From NCBI RefSeq assembly GCF_030527935.1, contig NZ_JAUMZV010000019.1, positions 1-47,219 on the forward strand: a stretch of DNA of 47,219 bases, given 5' to 3'. The stretch is from Kingella sp. (in: b-proteobacteria) (GTDB lineage Bacteria > Pseudomonadota > Gammaproteobacteria > Burkholderiales > Neisseriaceae). Positions within the stretch are counted from its first letter, which is position 1; every line of letters starts with the position of its first letter. Positions 1-6,573 of the stretch are shown here, piece by piece. The position numbers and the translations under genes are program-made. The notes under the pieces were generated by a model. It was not told where the DNA came from. It searched no databases and was given only the letters and a program-made list of their open reading frames with translations.

Positions 1-139
1 ATTTTAAAACAATTGGTAAGAAGTAATTTATCCTAGTTATCTAGGACAGCCCCAAGATTTATATGCTTCACTTATACCCAAATCAAAGATTTGGGCAAAG
101 GGGCAAGGCTGCCTATTTATACACGATGCGCGTCTTGCC

Positions 140-604
140 TTACCGCTTCATCTTACCTGCCGTGCCGTAAGCCAGCACTTCCACCGTGCCGACTGTGCCG
201 CCCTGCTGGCGCGCGTGTATGTTGTCCAGCGACACGGTGTCAAATTTCATATTGAACACGATGTCTGCGCCGATGGCTTCGGCTTCGGCTTTCATGCGCA
301 GGATGGCTTCGCGGCGGGCGCGGTCTAGCAGCGTTTCGTAGCTGCGGATGTTGCCGCCGAAAAAGTTGCGAAAGCCTGCCAGCATGCGGGTGAAATAATT
401 GCTGGAAATCACCACGCTGCCGCGCACCAGTTCTTGCGTAACAAAGTTTTCGGGCGGGCGTTTGAGCGGCACCAACATGATGTTGTGCAACGCTTCTTCG
501 CGTTCAAGAATGCTGGCGTAGTGCTTTTTTTCGTTACGGTTGCCAACAAAAAAGGCGATGATAAGCAGGATGGCGGTGAATATAAGACCGATTAAAACAT
601 CCAT
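140..604 (-). CDS. Membrane-anchored YbjQ/UPF0145-family protein
   Basis: This 154-residue protein starts with one hydrophobic segment (about residues 3-20), followed by a charged linker and a domain of about 100 residues with the YbjQ (UPF0145) pattern: VRGSVVISSNYF, then an RS-YETLLDRARREAILRMKAEA helix and GADIVFNMKFD. YbjQ proteins form small oligomers and are often called putative heavy-metal-binding proteins, but their role is not established. GGAG precedes the ATG at normal distance. It lies 9 bp after the related gene at 614-928 on the same strand, so the two look like a tandem duplication in one transcript. The membrane anchor distinguishes this copy from the soluble one. Confidence 0.8.
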   Translation of the reverse strand: MDVLIGLIFTAILLIIAFFVGNRNEKKHYASILEREEALHNIMLVPLKRPPENFVTQELVRGSVVISSNYFTRMLAGFRNFFGGNIRSYETLLDRARREAILRMKAEAEAIGADIVFNMKFDTVSLDNIHARQQGGTVGTVEVLAYGTAGKMKR

Positions 605-613
605 GTCGCGCTC

Positions 614-928
614 CTATTCCAGCACGACTGCTGTGCCGTAGGAGAAGATTTCGGCTGCGCCTGCGGCAACGGACGATGCGGAAAAGCGCACGTTCAACAC
701 GGCGTTGGCACCTGCTTGGCGGGCTTGCTCCATCATGCGGTCTAGGGCTTGGTCGCGCGATTCGTTGAGCAGCTCGGTATAGCCTTTGAGCTCGCCGCCA
801 ACAAGGTTTTTCGGCCCTGCCATAAAGTCGCGCCCAACGTGTTTGGCGCGGACGGTTGAGCCTTGCACCAAGCCTAAATGTTTCACGATGCGGCGGTTGG
901 GGATGGTTTCTAGGTTGCTTAACAGCAT
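614..928 (-). CDS. YbjQ/UPF0145-family protein, soluble copy
   Basis: The 104-residue product is a complete, soluble YbjQ-type domain of the usual length. It has TIPNRRIVKHLGLVQGSTV at the start, a KGYTELLNESRDQALDRMMEQA helix, GANAVLNVRFS, and a final FSYGTAVVLE strand. An AGGAG Shine-Dalgarno sits seven bases before the ATG. It is upstream of and transcribed with its membrane-anchored paralogue at 140-604. The name heavy-metal-binding is a database convention, and nothing here shows a metal site. Family assignment is good; function is unknown. Confidence 0.82.
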   Translation of the reverse strand: MLLSNLETIPNRRIVKHLGLVQGSTVRAKHVGRDFMAGPKNLVGGELKGYTELLNESRDQALDRMMEQARQAGANAVLNVRFSASSVAAGAAEIFSYGTAVVLE

Positions 929-1273
929 GGGGGTCTCCTGTTTGAGTGGGTTGGGAAAAGGGGAACTGCGTGAGCCGATATTTTATGCGATGGCGCGCTT
1001 TTGCGGGACAAGGCAGCCTGAAAACGGGCAAAGTGCGGGATTGCGCAGCGAAAATGAGACAGGAGTGGTGGAGTGGGGCGGCGCAACAAAGGATTGGGGA
1101 TGGTTTTGAGCAGCGTTGAACTTCGTTTCAGGCTGCCTTGGATGTGGCGCAAGGCTGTTTTGCGTTTTGCTGTTGGCAAGAATAGGCAGCCTGAAAACGA
1201 GTAAAGCGCGTTTCTGCGAAGTTGAAACCACTAGGCAGCCTGAAACGGCATTCAGCGCAGCCAAAACCATTCA
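929..1273. other. Intergenic DNA with DUS copies
   Basis: No convincing gene. The stretch holds uptake sequences near 1014, 1130, 1187 and 1232 on both strands, between the 3' end of leuC and the start of the YbjQ pair. The YbjQ promoter must lie in the left part, but I see no clear -10/-35 pair. Confidence 0.7.
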
Positions 1274-2680
1274 TCACATTGTGCGCACGTCCACAAAATG
1301 CCCCGCCACCGCTGCCGCTGCCGCCATCGCGGGGCTGACCAAATGCGTGCGCCCGCCGTTGCCTTGTCGCCCTTCAAAATTGCGGTTGGATGTGGATGCG
1401 CAGCGTTGTTGCGGCTGCAAGCGGTCGGCATTCATGGCGAGACACATGGAGCACCCCGGTTCGCGCCATTCAAAGCCCGCGTCCATAAAAATTTTGTCCA
1501 AGCCTTCGGCTTCGGCTTGGCGTTTCACCAAGCCCGACCCTGGCACGATTAACACGCGCTGCACGTTGTCGGCTTTTTTGCGCCCTTTGGCGATGGCGGC
1601 GGCTTCGCGCAAATCTTCAATGCGACTGTTGGTGCATGAGCCGATGAACACAATGTCCACGGGGATTTCGGTGAGCGGCGTGCCTGCGGTTAAGCCCATG
1701 TATTCTAGGGCGCGTTCCATGCCGCTGCGTTTGACTGCGTCGGCTTCATCGGCGGGGTTGGGCACTTTGCCGTTCACGTCCAACACCATTTCGGGCGATG
1801 TGCCCCATGTGATTTGCGGCTCAATATCGGCAGCCTGAAAACGGTAAACCTTGTCAAACGCTGCGCCTTCGTCTGATACCAAGGTTTTCCAATAGGCGAC
1901 GGCTTTGTCCCAATCCGCGCCTTTGGGGGCGAAGGGGCGGTCTTTCACATAATCAATCGTGGTGTCGTCCACCGCCACCATGCCGCTGCGCGCGCCCGCT
2001 TCAATCGCCATGTTGCACAGCGTCATGCGCCCTTCCATGCTCAGGCTGCGGATGGCTTCGCCGCCAAATTCAATCGCGTAGCCCGTGCCGCCTGCTGTGC
2101 CAATTTGTCCAATAATATACAACGCCACGTCTTTGGCGGTTACACCCGTTTTCAGGCTGCCTGAAACTTCAATCAGCATGGATTTGGACTTTTTGGCGGT
2201 AATGCATTGCGTTGCCATCGTGTGTTCCACTTCGCTTGTGCCAATGCCGTGCGCCAATGCGCCAAACGCACCGTGCGTGCTGGTGTGCGAATCGCCGCAG
2301 ACCACGGTCATTCCCGGCAGCGTTGCGCCTTGCTCGGGTCCCATCACATGCACAATGCCTTGCCCTTTGTCCATAAACGGAAAATAGGCCAGCGCGCCAA
2401 ATTCTTTGATGTTTTTGTCCAAAGTGTCCACTTGCAGCTTGGAAATCGGGTCTTGAATGCCCTGATCCCAATCGCCAGTGGGCGTGTTGTGGTCTGCGGT
2501 GGACACCACGCTGTCTATGCGCCACAGCTTGCGGTTCGCCATTTTCAAGCCTTCAAAGGCTTGCGGGCTGGTTACTTCGTGCACCAGATGGCGGTCAATA
2601 TACAGCAGCACTGTGCCGTCTTCTTCTTCGCGCACAACGTGGCTGTTCCAAAGTTTGTCGTATAGGGTTTGCGGGGTCAT
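1274..2680 (-). CDS. leuC: 3-isopropylmalate dehydratase large subunit
   Basis: LeuC carries the [4Fe-4S] cluster of isopropylmalate isomerase, which converts 2- to 3-isopropylmalate in leucine synthesis together with the small subunit LeuD. The 468-residue length is typical. The three cluster cysteines are visible as C349 (GSCTNS) and C410/C413 (GCSMC), and CGDSHTSTHGAFG lies at 128-140. DUS encode GSLKT at about 174-178 and FQAA at 281-284, both in less conserved positions. The gene stands alone: leuD and leuB are not adjacent in this window, so the partner subunit must be elsewhere. The ATG at 2678-2680 gives the standard MTPQTLYDKLW start; the ribosome site is weak (AAGAAAG). Confidence 0.96.
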   Translation of the reverse strand: MTPQTLYDKLWNSHVVREEEDGTVLLYIDRHLVHEVTSPQAFEGLKMANRKLWRIDSVVSTADHNTPTGDWDQGIQDPISKLQVDTLDKNIKEFGALAYFPFMDKGQGIVHVMGPEQGATLPGMTVVCGDSHTSTHGAFGALAHGIGTSEVEHTMATQCITAKKSKSMLIEVSGSLKTGVTAKDVALYIIGQIGTAGGTGYAIEFGGEAIRSLSMEGRMTLCNMAIEAGARSGMVAVDDTTIDYVKDRPFAPKGADWDKAVAYWKTLVSDEGAAFDKVYRFQAADIEPQITWGTSPEMVLDVNGKVPNPADEADAVKRSGMERALEYMGLTAGTPLTEIPVDIVFIGSCTNSRIEDLREAAAIAKGRKKADNVQRVLIVPGSGLVKRQAEAEGLDKIFMDAGFEWREPGCSMCLAMNADRLQPQQRCASTSNRNFEGRQGNGGRTHLVSPAMAAAAAVAGHFVDVRTM

Positions 2681-2724
2681 GGTTTGTGTCTTTCTTGAAT
2701 GGTTGAAATGATAAAACGGAGTGT

Positions 2725-2753
2725 ATTTTAGACTTTTTGGATAGTTATTTCAA
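2725..2753 (-). promoter_or_regulatory. Predicted sigma-70 promoter of leuC
   Basis: On the minus strand TTGAAA (2748-2753) and TAAAAT (2725-2730) are separated by exactly 17 bp, about 45 bp before the leuC ATG, inside the most AT-rich stretch of the region. I see no leader peptide rich in leucine codons, so attenuation is not supported. Confidence 0.55.
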
Positions 2754-2971
2754 CTATTAAATTGAAATTGTTGGATTGTGATTATTATTTTTGGACAAAT
2801 TGTCTTATTTGTTTTATATGGATTTGTGGATTGAATGTGTGGGATGAGCTGTTGGCGAACAAACCAAGGCAGCCTGAAAACGAGATTTAGCAAAATTCAA
2901 AGGACATTGCTTGTGCTTCGGTTAATGTTGCTGATGGATGAGCCTTTGCGCCTTATCGCGGCGCGGACAAT

Positions 2972-3146
2972 GAATACAGGTTCAAAGCAAAAGAAAGGCG
3001 ACCCCGACGTGCAGGTTTGGCTGCGCCAAACTTCCCTCACTGCGCATCCTTTCGGCGCGTGCGAACTAGCCGCACTTCGTGCGCCGTCGAACAAGCGCAC
3101 GCTTTTTCCCGAAAAAAGGATGCTTCGTTCGGCTGGACGTAGGGGA
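2972..3146. repeat. Dispersed repeat F, copy 1
   Basis: From AAAAGAAAGGCGACCCCGAC to the CGGCTGGACGTAGGGG end, this stretch is nearly identical to 37335-37497. It contains the small hairpin GTTTGGCTGCGCCAAAC. Immediately to its left is GAATACAGGTTC, the right end of repeat family B, as in the second copy. The open frame through it (KGDPDV...LRQTSLTAHPF) occurs in both copies but differs by frameshifting length changes, so I treat it as non-coding. Confidence 0.7.
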
Positions 3147-3312
3147 ATAGGCAGTAGCATCAACCCAATGCGATGAGATTAGGCAGCCTGAAACCTTTGC
3201 AAAACCCTAAAAACAGCCTACTCCAATCCCCCAACAAAAAAACCATTTGCCGCAAGACAAAATGGTTTTGTTTTTCAGGCTGCCTTTGGGGCGTGCACAC
3301 GTTTCAGGCTGT

Positions 3313-3891
3313 CTATTGCCGCGCCTGAATTGCTTCCAGCAGCTTCAACGCATTGGTATTCAGCTCTTGCGCATCCAGCCAGCCGCTGGATACAAACATC
3401 AACAAAAACACAAACAGCAGCAGCGAAGAAACCAGCCAATACACCAAATAAGCCCCCGCCACGCGCAAAGGACGCTGCCCGCTTATCGCCACCGCGCCCG
3501 CAAACTGCGCCCAAAAACACCAAGTGTTCCACAAGCCCACCCACGAGCGCGTTTCAGGGTAGGGCAGCGCAAACAGCGTGGGAATTACCAAGGCTTCGGT
3601 TGCCAACACATAGCCCCAAAACGGCACACGCTCGCCATCGCTCGCCCGCAACATATCCCAAAACACGCGCGTCAGCACCAAAAAGCGCGTAACCGCCGTC
3701 AAAAAACCAAAAGCAATCGCCGCATCGCTCGCGCCCAAAAACGGCTTCAATGCCACCGCGTTCACCACGCCCACCGCTGCCCACACCAATACAAACACAG
3801 GCAACCCATACGCATAAAACCGCGCAGGGCGAAAACGCAAAATTGCCGCCGTGCCCGCCTGCCGCACCAATAACCACAAATTCATATTCAT
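3313..3891 (-). CDS. Uncharacterised multi-pass membrane protein
   Basis: The 192-residue product has about five hydrophobic segments (roughly residues 27-47, 57-75, 90-110, 121-138 and 145-168), with arginines in the early cytoplasmic part, so it is an inner-membrane protein. I do not recognise its family. Its ATG lies two bases after the TGA stop of the upstream gene (TGA-AA-ATG), with a DUS spanning the junction, which suggests translational coupling to the 108-residue protein at 3894-4220. A second ATG two codons later is an alternative start. A DUS lies just after the stop. No function can be given. Confidence 0.72.
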   Translation of the reverse strand: MNMNLWLLVRQAGTAAILRFRPARFYAYGLPVFVLVWAAVGVVNAVALKPFLGASDAAIAFGFLTAVTRFLVLTRVFWDMLRASDGERVPFWGYVLATEALVIPTLFALPYPETRSWVGLWNTWCFWAQFAGAVAISGQRPLRVAGAYLVYWLVSSLLLFVFLLMFVSSGWLDAQELNTNALKLLEAIQARQ

Positions 3892-3893
3892 TT

Positions 3894-4220
3894 TCAGGCT
3901 GCCTTAATCGTGCGCACAGCCGCAACCGCAGCCATGCGCGTGGGGGGGGCATCGGCATTGGCGGTATCATCCGCCAGCAAGGCTTCATAATCGCCGCTTT
4001 CAATCAGGCTAACCAATTCCACCAAACTTTCCGCGCCTTCCACCCAATCGCAAGGCTCATCGGCAGGCAAATCGGGAGGCAACACGGCAGCGATTTCAGG
4101 CTGCCATGCAATCCAATAACCATTGGCGGTGTGGTAAAACTGCGCGCTGGGCAGAAGCGGCGTGGCTGCACTTTCGTTGATACGCGCGGCGATTGCGGCG
4201 GGATAGGGGTGGGGTGTCAT
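3894..4220 (-). CDS. Uncharacterised small acidic protein
   Basis: This 108-residue soluble protein is acidic in its centre (PADEPCDWVEGAESLVELVSLIESGDYEALLADD) and has a tryptophan-rich patch (YWIAWQPEIAAVLPPDLP). I do not recognise the family. AGGA precedes the ATG at 4218-4220. The last codons and the stop come from a DUS: AAG GCA GCC TGA gives K-A-A-stop. The DUS thus fixes the C-terminus and the spacing to the coupled membrane-protein gene downstream. The reading frame has gene-like codon use and a good start. Confidence 0.65.
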   Translation of the reverse strand: MTPHPYPAAIAARINESAATPLLPSAQFYHTANGYWIAWQPEIAAVLPPDLPADEPCDWVEGAESLVELVSLIESGDYEALLADDTANADAPPTRMAAVAAVRTIKAA

Positions 4221-4264
4221 GGGAAATCCTTGTTGATTGGGGTGTTTTAGGCATTAGGCAGCCT

Positions 4265-4463
4265 GAAACCTTTGCAAAGCCCCTAACAGCAGCCTGAAAA
4301 ATAAGAAATGCCGTCATTCCCGCGTAGGCGGGAATCTTGTTTGATATTCAAAAATCTGTGTAGAAACAAGCTATTGTGTAAATTTAACCAAGATTCCCGC
4401 CTACGCGGAAATGACGGAGAATTGACTATTTCTTGTGGCGTTTTTAGGTTTTGCAAAGGTTTC
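4265..4463. repeat. dRS3-containing inverted-repeat element (family A)
   Basis: The element is bounded by GAAACCTTTGCAAA and TTTGCAAAGGTTTC. Inside are two opposed dRS3 motifs, ATTCCCGCGTAGGCGGGAAT and a complement with one mismatch, around an AT-rich core. No coding capacity. It fills most of the gap 4221-4582. Confidence 0.8.
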
Positions 4464-4528
4464 AGCCTGAAAATAAAAGGGCGGATTATAGTGGCAAATG
4501 GGAGCGGTGTTGTAGGTGGTTACGCATA

Positions 4529-4568
4529 AGGCAGCCTGAAAACCATTTTTTGGGTTTTCAGGCTGCCT
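4529..4568 (-). terminator. Inverted DUS pair, terminator-like hairpin
   Basis: AGGCAGCCTGAAAACC and its perfect 16-bp complement are separated by 8 bases including a T run. It sits 15 bp after the stop of the Sel1 gene at 4583. Inverted DUS pairs after genes commonly act as terminators in Neisseriaceae. Confidence 0.65.
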
Positions 4569-4582
4569 AAATGGAAAAGCGG

Positions 4583-4950
4583 TTAGCGAACACCTTTGTT
4601 TTTTAATTCTTGCAAACTCTTGCGGGCTTTTGCCTTGGCTTCGGCATTCTCTGGCGTATCAGGCTGCGCCAGCACTTTTTGATACCATGCTTTGGCTTGT
4701 TGATAATTTTGCGCTACGCCAAAACCATTTTGATACATAAAGCCCAAATTGTTTTGCGCCAGAGCATCGCCTTGTTGTGCCAGCGGCTGCAATAATTTAA
4801 AGGCTTGGGCGTAATCACCTGATTGATAAGCTGTTACCGCCTGTTGAAGCTGAGTAGCATTATCCGCCCCGCGGGCATAGCCACAGCCAAAACCAACGCC
4901 GCCAACACCCCATTCAACAGTTTAAAAATCTTGCGTAAATCAAACATCAT
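4583..4950 (-). pseudogene. Sel1/TPR-repeat exported protein, frameshifted
   Basis: Two frames combine into one protein. From the ATG at 4948-4950 (GGAG eight bases upstream) the frame encodes a signal-peptide-like MMFDLRKIFKLLNGVLAALVLAVAMPAG. The other frame continues as ADNATQLQQAVTAYQSGDYAQAF, then LLQPLAQQGDALAQNNLGFMYQNG and YQQAKAWYQKVL, a typical Sel1 repeat. The switch needs one extra base at the CCCGCGGGG tract (about 4867-4875), where a single G appears to be lost. The downstream frame alone (69 residues from 4792) lacks an export signal. A sequencing error or slippage-type phase switching would look the same. Sel1 repeats mediate protein-protein contacts; the partner is unknown. 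Confidence 0.7.
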
Positions 4951-5025
4951 TGTCTCTCCAAATTCAAAATTAAACGGCATACAGCCGCCATTGAGCTAAA
5001 TCACATTTCAGCCAGGCATCCAAAG

Positions 5026-5060
5026 ACAGCCTGAAAGTTGGGTTTTGTGTTTTCAGGCTG
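5026..5060 (-). terminator. Inverted DUS pair after rluC
   Basis: CAGCCTGAAA and TTTCAGGCTG face each other across about 14 bases, ending at the rluC stop codon, and can form a hairpin in the rluC transcript. Confidence 0.5.
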
Positions 5061-5061
5061 C

Positions 5062-6039
5062 CTATTCCCCCGCTTCCAACCGCGCCAAAAACGCCCCCAA
5101 CTCTGCAGGCAACCCCGCCACTAAATCCATCATTTCCCCCGACAACGGATGCGCCAACACCAGCCGATGCGCGTGCAAAAACATTCGCTTCAAGCCCAGC
5201 TTTTGCAGCCGCTTGTTCGCCTGATAATCGCCATAGCGTTCATCGCCCGCAATCGGGCAGCCGCTCGCCTGCATATGCACGCGAATTTGATGCGTGCGCC
5301 CCGTTTTCAGCGTCGCTTCCACAAGGCTCAACGCCGAAATGCCCACCGAATGCGTTAGGCAGCCTGAAAACGTGTCCAGCAGGCGAAAAATCGTGTGCGC
5401 CGACTGCCCCTCATCGCCCACGCGCACCATCTTCTCGCCAGCCGCGCCCGTGTATTTTACCAGCGGCAGCCGCACATGGCGGTTTTCAGGCTGCCACGCG
5501 CCCACGCCCAGCGCAAGGTAAACCTTTTTCGGGTGGTCGTTGCGCAGCATCTCATGCAGCTTCACCAACGCGCTGCGCTTTTTCGCAATCATCAGCAAGC
5601 CGCTGGTGTCCTTGTCCAGCCGATGCACCAGCTCCAAATATTTCGCTTCGGGGCGCGATTGGCGCAGCTGCTCAATCACGCCAAAGCTCACGCCGCTGCC
5701 GCCATGCACCGCGATGCTGCTGGGCTTGTTGATGACCAACAGCGCATCGTCTTCAAAAATAATTTCAAATTCGCGCGGCGGCGCAGTTTTCAGGCTGCCT
5801 GAAACGCTTTTTTCCGCCACGCGAATCGGCGGAATGCGAATATGGTCGCCATCTGCCACGCGATAATCGGGCTTGGCGCGGCGTTTGTTTACGCGCACTT
5901 CGCCCGCGCGAATAATGCGCTGAATATGGCTCTTGGGAATGCCTTTTAAAATTTTAATCAAATAGTTATCAAGGCGTTGCCCCGCTTCATGCTCGGCGAT
6001 GCGGATATGATTGACTATTTCTTTGCTAAACGATGCCAT
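5062..6039 (-). CDS. rluC: Ribosomal large subunit pseudouridine synthase C
   Basis: RluC makes pseudouridines in helices of 23S rRNA (955, 2504 and 2580 in E. coli). The 325-residue protein has an N-terminal S4 RNA-binding domain (about 20-75) and the RluA-type catalytic domain, with HRLDKDTSG at 139-147 and catalytic D142. Three DUS lie in frame, encoding SGSLKT near 80-85, WQPEN near 181-185 and FSGCL near 225. The first is the palindromic king/sim form. rluC diverges from rne, the arrangement also seen in gamma-proteobacteria. RluD or RluA are alternatives, but the S4 domain and neighbour rne favour RluC. Confidence 0.92.
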   Translation of the reverse strand: MASFSKEIVNHIRIAEHEAGQRLDNYLIKILKGIPKSHIQRIIRAGEVRVNKRRAKPDYRVADGDHIRIPPIRVAEKSVSGSLKTAPPREFEIIFEDDALLVINKPSSIAVHGGSGVSFGVIEQLRQSRPEAKYLELVHRLDKDTSGLLMIAKKRSALVKLHEMLRNDHPKKVYLALGVGAWQPENRHVRLPLVKYTGAAGEKMVRVGDEGQSAHTIFRLLDTFSGCLTHSVGISALSLVEATLKTGRTHQIRVHMQASGCPIAGDERYGDYQANKRLQKLGLKRMFLHAHRLVLAHPLSGEMMDLVAGLPAELGAFLARLEAGE

Positions 6040-6573
6040 TTTCTCTATAATCCGAAACTTGTTTTGGGCGGTTTCAGGCTGCCTAAAACGCCCTTTTCAG
6101 CGCATACGGCTTTGAAATAAAAGATGAATGAAACCAAACACATCGGCAGCCTGAAAATTGAATTGATTGCATACAAAGCCGTAGCCGCCCATTTTACAAA
6201 ATAACGCACTTTGACGTTTCACTTTATTGGCAAACAGCCTAACCAATAAACCCAATAATCAAGTTGAACCCTAAGCCATAAGCCCGAAGACGACGGCTAA
6301 CCCATTTTCTATTTGTTGCAACACAAATCAACACCCGCTCCAACCCAGCAAACCCAAGCTTTTCTATTGTTGGCATCACGAGCAGCAGCAAATCATCCCA
6401 AGGCAGCCTGAAAATCTCGTTACCCGCGATTTCAACCGCGCCGCCATCCCAGTTCTTTAATATCGCTCTTCACGCCCACACGCCGCACCGTATCGTTTTG
6501 TTTACGGCAGCACGCGGCAGGGCGGTTCAAAACTGATTATCTCAAAGTGCCCATTCATAAGGTACTGAAAAAA
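6040..6573. promoter_or_regulatory. Divergent rluC/rne control region, long rne leader
   Basis: There is no gene between the two divergent starts. The region holds DUS near 6075, 6147 and 6403 and an inverted repeat TACGGCTTTG (6105-6114) / CAAAGCCGTA (6174-6183). In E. coli rne has a 5' leader of over 300 nt through which RNase E controls its own mRNA. The distance here allows a similar leader, which is inference. I could not assign a -10/-35 pair with confidence. Confidence 0.45.

Larger units (their letters stand above)
2681..3312. other. Gene-free region upstream of leuC
   Basis: It holds the AT-rich leuC promoter area (2700-2830), DUS at about 2870 and 3181, a dispersed repeat (2985-3146, described separately) and two further DUS at 3278 and 3303. 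The short open frames across 2835-3176 are products of the repeat and have no protein-like character. Confidence 0.7.

Noticed and set aside
2835..3176. Open frames in repeat F (LRQTSLTAHPFGACELAAL and reverse-strand counterpart)
   Set aside because: The second copy at 37335-37497 carries small length changes that shift the frame; the sequence is a dispersed non-coding repeat.
3247..4250. Plus-strand open frames opposite the two uncharacterised genes
   Set aside because: Very basic or His/Gln/Arg-rich translations with no ribosome sites; the minus-strand frames have membrane segments, good starts and coupling.
4308..4440. CRISPR-like repeats (repeated GC-rich palindromes)
   Set aside because: The palindromic words are opposed dRS3 motifs in one element, not direct repeats with regular spacers.
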